Shown here piece by piece: positions 60,501-64,000 of a stretch of 64,000 bases of DNA (the stretch's first letter is position 1; each line of letters begins with the position of its first letter). The translations under genes and the position numbers were made by a program. Below the pieces are notes generated by a model. That model saw nothing but the letters and a program-made list of their open reading frames with translations, did not search any database and was not told the DNA's origin. The DNA is from Prochlorococcus sp. AG-402-C09 (lineage in GTDB: Bacteria > Cyanobacteriota > Cyanobacteriia > PCC-6307 > Cyanobiaceae): contig QCHN01000004.1 of assembly GCA_003279565.1 (NCBI GenBank), forward strand, positions 62,001-126,000, read 5' to 3'.

Positions 60501-61598
60501 GTGTTAGATCAAAAAGATAATCTTTTAAGTTCATATAGCTATGAATTGCCAAATAATTTAATTGCTCAATCACCTACTGAGAGTAGGCATGATGCAAAAT
60601 TGATGATTGTTAAAGATGAATTGGATGAGTCTTTAAATCTTATTCATGCAAAGATATGGGACTTGAAGGATGTTTTGAAGGCTGGTGACCTTTTGGTTGT
60701 TAATAATACGCGAGTTATTAAGGCAAGATTAAAAATTCGATTGTCTGGAGGAGGCTTAGGTGAATTATTGTTAATGGAACCAATGGGAAATGGCCAATGG
60801 CTTTGTTTAGGTCGTCCTGCTAGACGTATGAGAATAGGTGATCAATTATGGTTGGATAAGTCTCCAAATGATTCTTTATGTTTACAGGTTATTGATAAAG
60901 ATGAGAGTACAGGCGGAAGAATTATTCGATTTCCTAATGAGTTTACTAGTAGGATGGAAATGGAAAATTTACTTGATTTATGTGGCGAAGTCCCATTACC
61001 TCCATATATTGATAAGGACAACTCTAGTGGGCACGAGGAAAGATATCAGACTAGATTTGCGTCGAAACCAGGAGCTATAGCTGCTCCCACGGCGGGCTTA
61101 CATTTAAGTGATGAACTTATAGAAATTTTAAAAATCAGAGGTGTGAAAATTGCACAAATTACTTTGCATGTAGGCTTAGGAACTTTTAGACCCTTAGAAA
61201 AAGAAGACCTTTCTCAGCTGCATTTACATAATGAGTGGATAGAAGTTACTGAGGAGACCATAAGAACGATAAATAATTGTAAGGAAGACGGGGGAAAAGT
61301 CTTTGCTGTGGGTACTACAAGTGTGAGAGCCCTTGAGGCAGCTTCTCTTTCAGGAGGAGGCATTTTGAAACCATTTCAGGGCAAAGTGAATTTGGTAATT
61401 AAACCAGGATTTGAATTTTCCGTAATCGATGGATTGCTCACTAATTTCCACCTCCCTAAAAGCTCCCTATTACTTTTAGTTAGCGCTCTAATTGGTAGGG
61501 GACGAATGTTAAAGCTTTATCAAAATGCTATTTCTAACAAATATCGATTTTTCTCTTATGGAGATGCGATGTTGATAACACCGGAGTCAGTTATATAA
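60501..61598 (+). CDS. queA: tRNA preQ1(34) S-adenosylmethionine ribosyltransferase-isomerase
   Basis: A 365-residue QueA, which adds an epoxycyclopentane ring from SAM onto preQ1 at tRNA position 34 in queuosine synthesis. Motifs: [47 protein letters not shown] and [15 protein letters not shown], ending in [22 protein letters not shown] or GTG-type alternative starts do not matter for the fold. Convergent with cysK. Confidence 0.96.
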   Translation: MLDQKDNLLSSYSYELPNNLIAQSPTESRHDAKLMIVKDELDESLNLIHAKIWDLKDVLKAGDLLVVNNTRVIKARLKIRLSGGGLGELLLMEPMGNGQWLCLGRPARRMRIGDQLWLDKSPNDSLCLQVIDKDESTGGRIIRFPNEFTSRMEMENLLDLCGEVPLPPYIDKDNSSGHEERYQTRFASKPGAIAAPTAGLHLSDELIEILKIRGVKIAQITLHVGLGTFRPLEKEDLSQLHLHNEWIEVTEETIRTINNCKEDGGKVFAVGTTSVRALEAASLSGGGILKPFQGKVNLVIKPGFEFSVIDGLLTNFHLPKSSLLLLVSALIGRGRMLKLYQNAISNKYRFFSYGDAMLITPESVI

Positions 61599-61607
61599 AA
61601 TAAAAAG

Positions 61608-62594
61608 TTAAGCTAGTGATGGTTCTTTAATAACGCCTGTAGGAACATTCTCAAACATTACTGATGAGATATATCTTTCGGCAAGGTCAGGCAAGACTAC
61701 AACGATTGTCTTCCCTGAGAACTCTTCTTTCTCGGCCAGCCTTAAAGCCACAGCTGCAGCGGCACCACATGAGATGCCAACTAGTAGACCTTCTTCTTGC
61801 GCTAAGCGCAATGCCATCTCTATAGATTCGTCGTTAGAGACTTGCTCAACTTGATCGACTACCGATAAGTCAAGATTTTTAGGAATAAACCCAGCTCCAA
61901 TACCTTGGATTTTGTGAGGGCCGGGCTTTACTTCTTCTCCGTTGAGAGTTTGTGTTATTACTGGGCTATGACTGGGCTCTACAGCAACAGATAATAACGA
62001 ATGATTTTTTTCTTGCTTTATATAACGAGAAACACCTGTTATTGTTCCACCTGTCCCGACTCCAGAGACTAAAACATCAATTTGGCCATCGGTATCATCC
62101 CAAATCTCGGGCCCCGTTGTTTTGAAATGTATTTCTGGATTAGCTGGATTATCAAATTGGCCTGGCATGAAGTATTTTTGAGGGTCGCTGTCTGCTATTT
62201 CCTTTGCTTTTGCAATAGCACCTGGCATTCCTTTCGCTGCTTCTGTAAGTATCAATTCAGCACCAAGAATAGCCATCATTCTCCGACGTTCAATTGACAT
62301 GGACTCAGGCATCGTGAGGATTAACTTATAACCTCGAGCAGCAGCTGTATAAGCAAGGGCTATTCCAGTATTTCCAGATGTTGGTTCAATAATGACTTTA
62401 TCTTTATTGAGTAAACCCTTCTTCTCAGCATCCCAGATCATATTTGCTCCAATTCTGCATTTGACGCTGTAGGCAGGGTTACGGCCTTCTATTTTTGCTA
62501 GTACGGTTGCTTTTGCGTTTTTTGTAATCGAATTAAGCTTGACCAATGGAGTATGACCAATAGCAAAACTATTGTCTTCAAAGATTCTGGACAT
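61608..62594 (-). CDS. cysK: Cysteine synthase
   Basis: A 328-residue O-acetylserine sulfhydrylase, PLP-dependent. The PLP lysine lies in [19 protein letters not shown]; the Asn loop [19 protein letters not shown] and the phosphate loop [15 protein letters not shown] are present. ATG start. Downstream end 10 bp from queA stop; MetB-type gene upstream on the same strand. Confidence 0.96.
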   Translation of the reverse strand: MSRIFEDNSFAIGHTPLVKLNSITKNAKATVLAKIEGRNPAYSVKCRIGANMIWDAEKKGLLNKDKVIIEPTSGNTGIALAYTAAARGYKLILTMPESMSIERRRMMAILGAELILTEAAKGMPGAIAKAKEIADSDPQKYFMPGQFDNPANPEIHFKTTGPEIWDDTDGQIDVLVSGVGTGGTITGVSRYIKQEKNHSLLSVAVEPSHSPVITQTLNGEEVKPGPHKIQGIGAGFIPKNLDLSVVDQVEQVSNDESIEMALRLAQEEGLLVGISCGAAAAVALRLAEKEEFSGKTIVVVLPDLAERYISSVMFENVPTGVIKEPSLA

Positions 62595-62682
62595 TTTTTA
62601 AATGACTTAATTAACTAATACACTAAATCTAGATAAAAATCTCAGTAATTGGTTATTTAGATAATCTTTATTAGTGATTTTT

Positions 62683-64000
62683 TTATATTGCTGAATTAAA
62701 TCTTGACCATAATTCTTCCTCATCTTCCAGCCCTACAGACACTCTTAATAAGTGTCTCGAGACTCCACAACTTTCAGCCCATTTCAATTCTTTAAAGTGA
62801 GCCAACTGAACATATGGACAAACCAATGTAAAATTTGTACCCAAGCTTGGTCCTTTATTTACTCTTAATGAATCATAAACTCTTTTTGACTCTTCAATAC
62901 CCCCTTTAAGTTCAAACGATAATAGACATCCATAACCTCCTCCTTTCTTTAAAAGCGAATTAAAATTTTTACAATGTTGAGGATGTAAAACCTTTGAAAT
63001 TTCTTTTTTTGTTTCTAATTTTTCTTTCAGCTTTAAGCAAGATATATTTAACCTTTTTATACGATAATCAACGTCTCGACTAGTTTTTTCCAACTCGATA
63101 GCATCTGAATTGGATAGGGTTGATAATGCAACTTTAGGAATTATCTCGGCTAATTCTTTTTTCCATTTGGAGTAAGGACTTATGACAGTACTCCCGGCAA
63201 GAATATCTCCTCTTCCGGCAAAACTTTTTGTAAGTGAACTAAAAATGATATCTGCATAAGGAGTTAGATGGACATTTAGAGATGAACCAATGGTGTCGTC
63301 AACGATGATTGGGATATTTTTAGCCTTAGCTAATTTCGAAATAGATATGAGGTCAACACATTGTAATAAAGGATTACTAGGTATTTCTATGATTAATGCA
63401 GCTGGATTTTTATTATCCAGTTCTTCTTTTATATGACTTAATTTTGTTTTAACAATGAGATCACTACCTTGGAAAATAATCTGAGGGAGTTTAAGCACGT
63501 CAACATATGGGAAGCCTATTTGAAGTGTCGAATTATTTCCTTTAATACATTTTATAGCTGTAAGAATAGTCGTTAAGGCAGCCATCCCTGAGCGGTGTAG
63601 TCGTACTAAGCTGTAATCACAATTGTATATATTTGCTAAACGATTAAGAAGTTCATCTCGAGCGCAATGACCATCTGAAGTAGAGGGCTCTTTCTCTTTC
63701 CCAAGTGCAATTGCCGCTTCACGCGAGGACAATCCAAGACCAGTATGTTGCCAGAAGGCTTTTGCTGAAGGAGTACTCCCTTGGTCAACAATTAGACAGG
63801 AAATACCAAGAAAATCTTTTATTTTCGGAGAACAATCAGGATGTTTTCGATGACAATATTTTTGAGCACTCAAGGCAGAAGCTCTATTGGGATAGGGCCA
63901 ACTACTTTGCTGTGATTCACCATGAAATTGAAGTGATTTACGAGCTAATTCTGCAACAAAAGGATTAAACCCGAATCTGGGATAAATTGCTTTTAATGAA
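62683..64000 (-). CDS. metB: Cystathionine gamma-synthase-like PLP enzyme (5' end beyond window)
   Basis: A Cys/Met-metabolism PLP enzyme. The track begins at a TTG (63873), but the frame stays open to the right edge and reads AIYPRFGFNPFVAELARKSL upstream, so the gene is partial here. Catalytic Lys: SSLTKSFAGRGDI; LVRLHRSGMAALTTILTAI and IVDDTIGSSLN are PLP-site motifs. Prochlorococcus often carries two adjacent MetB-like genes; the partner would lie outside the window. Substrate (cystathionine synthase or lyase) is not decided by sequence. Confidence 0.85.
   Translation of the reverse strand, partial: SLKAIYPRFGFNPFVAELARKSLQFHGESQQSSWPYPNRASALSAQKYCHRKHPDCSPKIKDFLGISCLIVDQGSTPSAKAFWQHTGLGLSSREAAIALGKEKEPSTSDGHCARDELLNRLANIYNCDYSLVRLHRSGMAALTTILTAIKCIKGNNSTLQIGFPYVDVLKLPQIIFQGSDLIVKTKLSHIKEELDNKNPAALIIEIPSNPLLQCVDLISISKLAKAKNIPIIVDDTIGSSLNVHLTPYADIIFSSLTKSFAGRGDILAGSTVISPYSKWKKELAEIIPKVALSTLSNSDAIELEKTSRDVDYRIKRLNISCLKLKEKLETKKEISKVLHPQHCKNFNSLLKKGGGYGCLLSFELKGGIEESKRVYDSLRVNKGPSLGTNFTLVCPYVQLAHFKELKWAESCGVSRHLLRVSVGLEDEEELWSRFNSAI

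Overview
The window is a chromosomal segment of a marine picocyanobacterium, almost certainly a low-light-adapted Prochlorococcus. The evidence is AT-rich compact DNA, a minimal phycoerythrin-III cluster with no other phycobilisome genes, Prochlorococcus-type PsbM, PsbT and Hli miniproteins, and lineage RNAs of the Yfr2 type. I cannot fix the strain from sequence alone.

Layout: (1) 0.5-6.6 kb, phycoerythrin cluster: cpeB-cpeA-cpeZ, a CpeF/MpeV-like HEAT protein, cpeY, and on the minus strand ppeC-cpeS-cpeT. The lyases present fit the bilin-binding cysteines that remain. (2) 6.7-9.8 kb, a sparse stretch with a TVP38-type membrane protein, a probable psaM, a DUF1651 protein, a Yfr2 RNA and tRNA-Phe. 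(3) 9.9-27.5 kb, core genes: DUF2470, sugar kinase, metK, HAD phosphatase, rpsA, nrdR, psbT-psbB, psbM, a thioesterase, prmC, tsaC, tRNA-Thr(TGT), minCDE, an HD hydrolase, ctpA diverging from petB-petD, and a GH100 invertase. (4) 28.1-33.3 kb, one complete rRNA operon (16S, tRNA-Ile, tRNA-Ala, 23S, 5S). (5) 33.3-38 kb, mutM, psaE, an HTH-like protein, a LysM protein and an aldehyde dehydrogenase.

(6) 38.2-44.3 kb is a gene-poor, island-like region. It holds miniproteins (DUF4278, a 35-aa Hli, others unknown), a second Yfr2 RNA preceded by a candidate small RNA whose loop is complementary to the Yfr2 5' end, and a perfect 335-bp direct repeat. The repeat carries a complete tRNA-Tyr/tRNA-Thr(GGT) pair and the start codon of a tyrosine-recombinase gene. 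Between the two copies lie a ribbon-helix-helix regulator gene and a frameshifted, truncated integrase. This looks like the remains of a small tRNA-targeted integrative element, comparable to the tycheposons described in Prochlorococcus.

(7) 44.3-64 kb returns to core metabolism: aroQ, miaE, cobI, dus, der, an EcfT-type permease, pipX-pipY-sepF-proC, a GT4 glycosyltransferase, recO-deoC, hpf diverging from lipB, an acyl-CoA/ACP synthetase, a YlqD-like protein, pdhC (E2), queA, cysK, and a MetB-type gene that runs off the right edge.

The strongest leads are the duplicated tRNA/integrase element, the putative Yfr1-like/Yfr2 RNA pair, two mutually exclusive hairpins before cpeY, and a DeoC-family protein in which the Schiff-base lysine position is occupied by glutamine.
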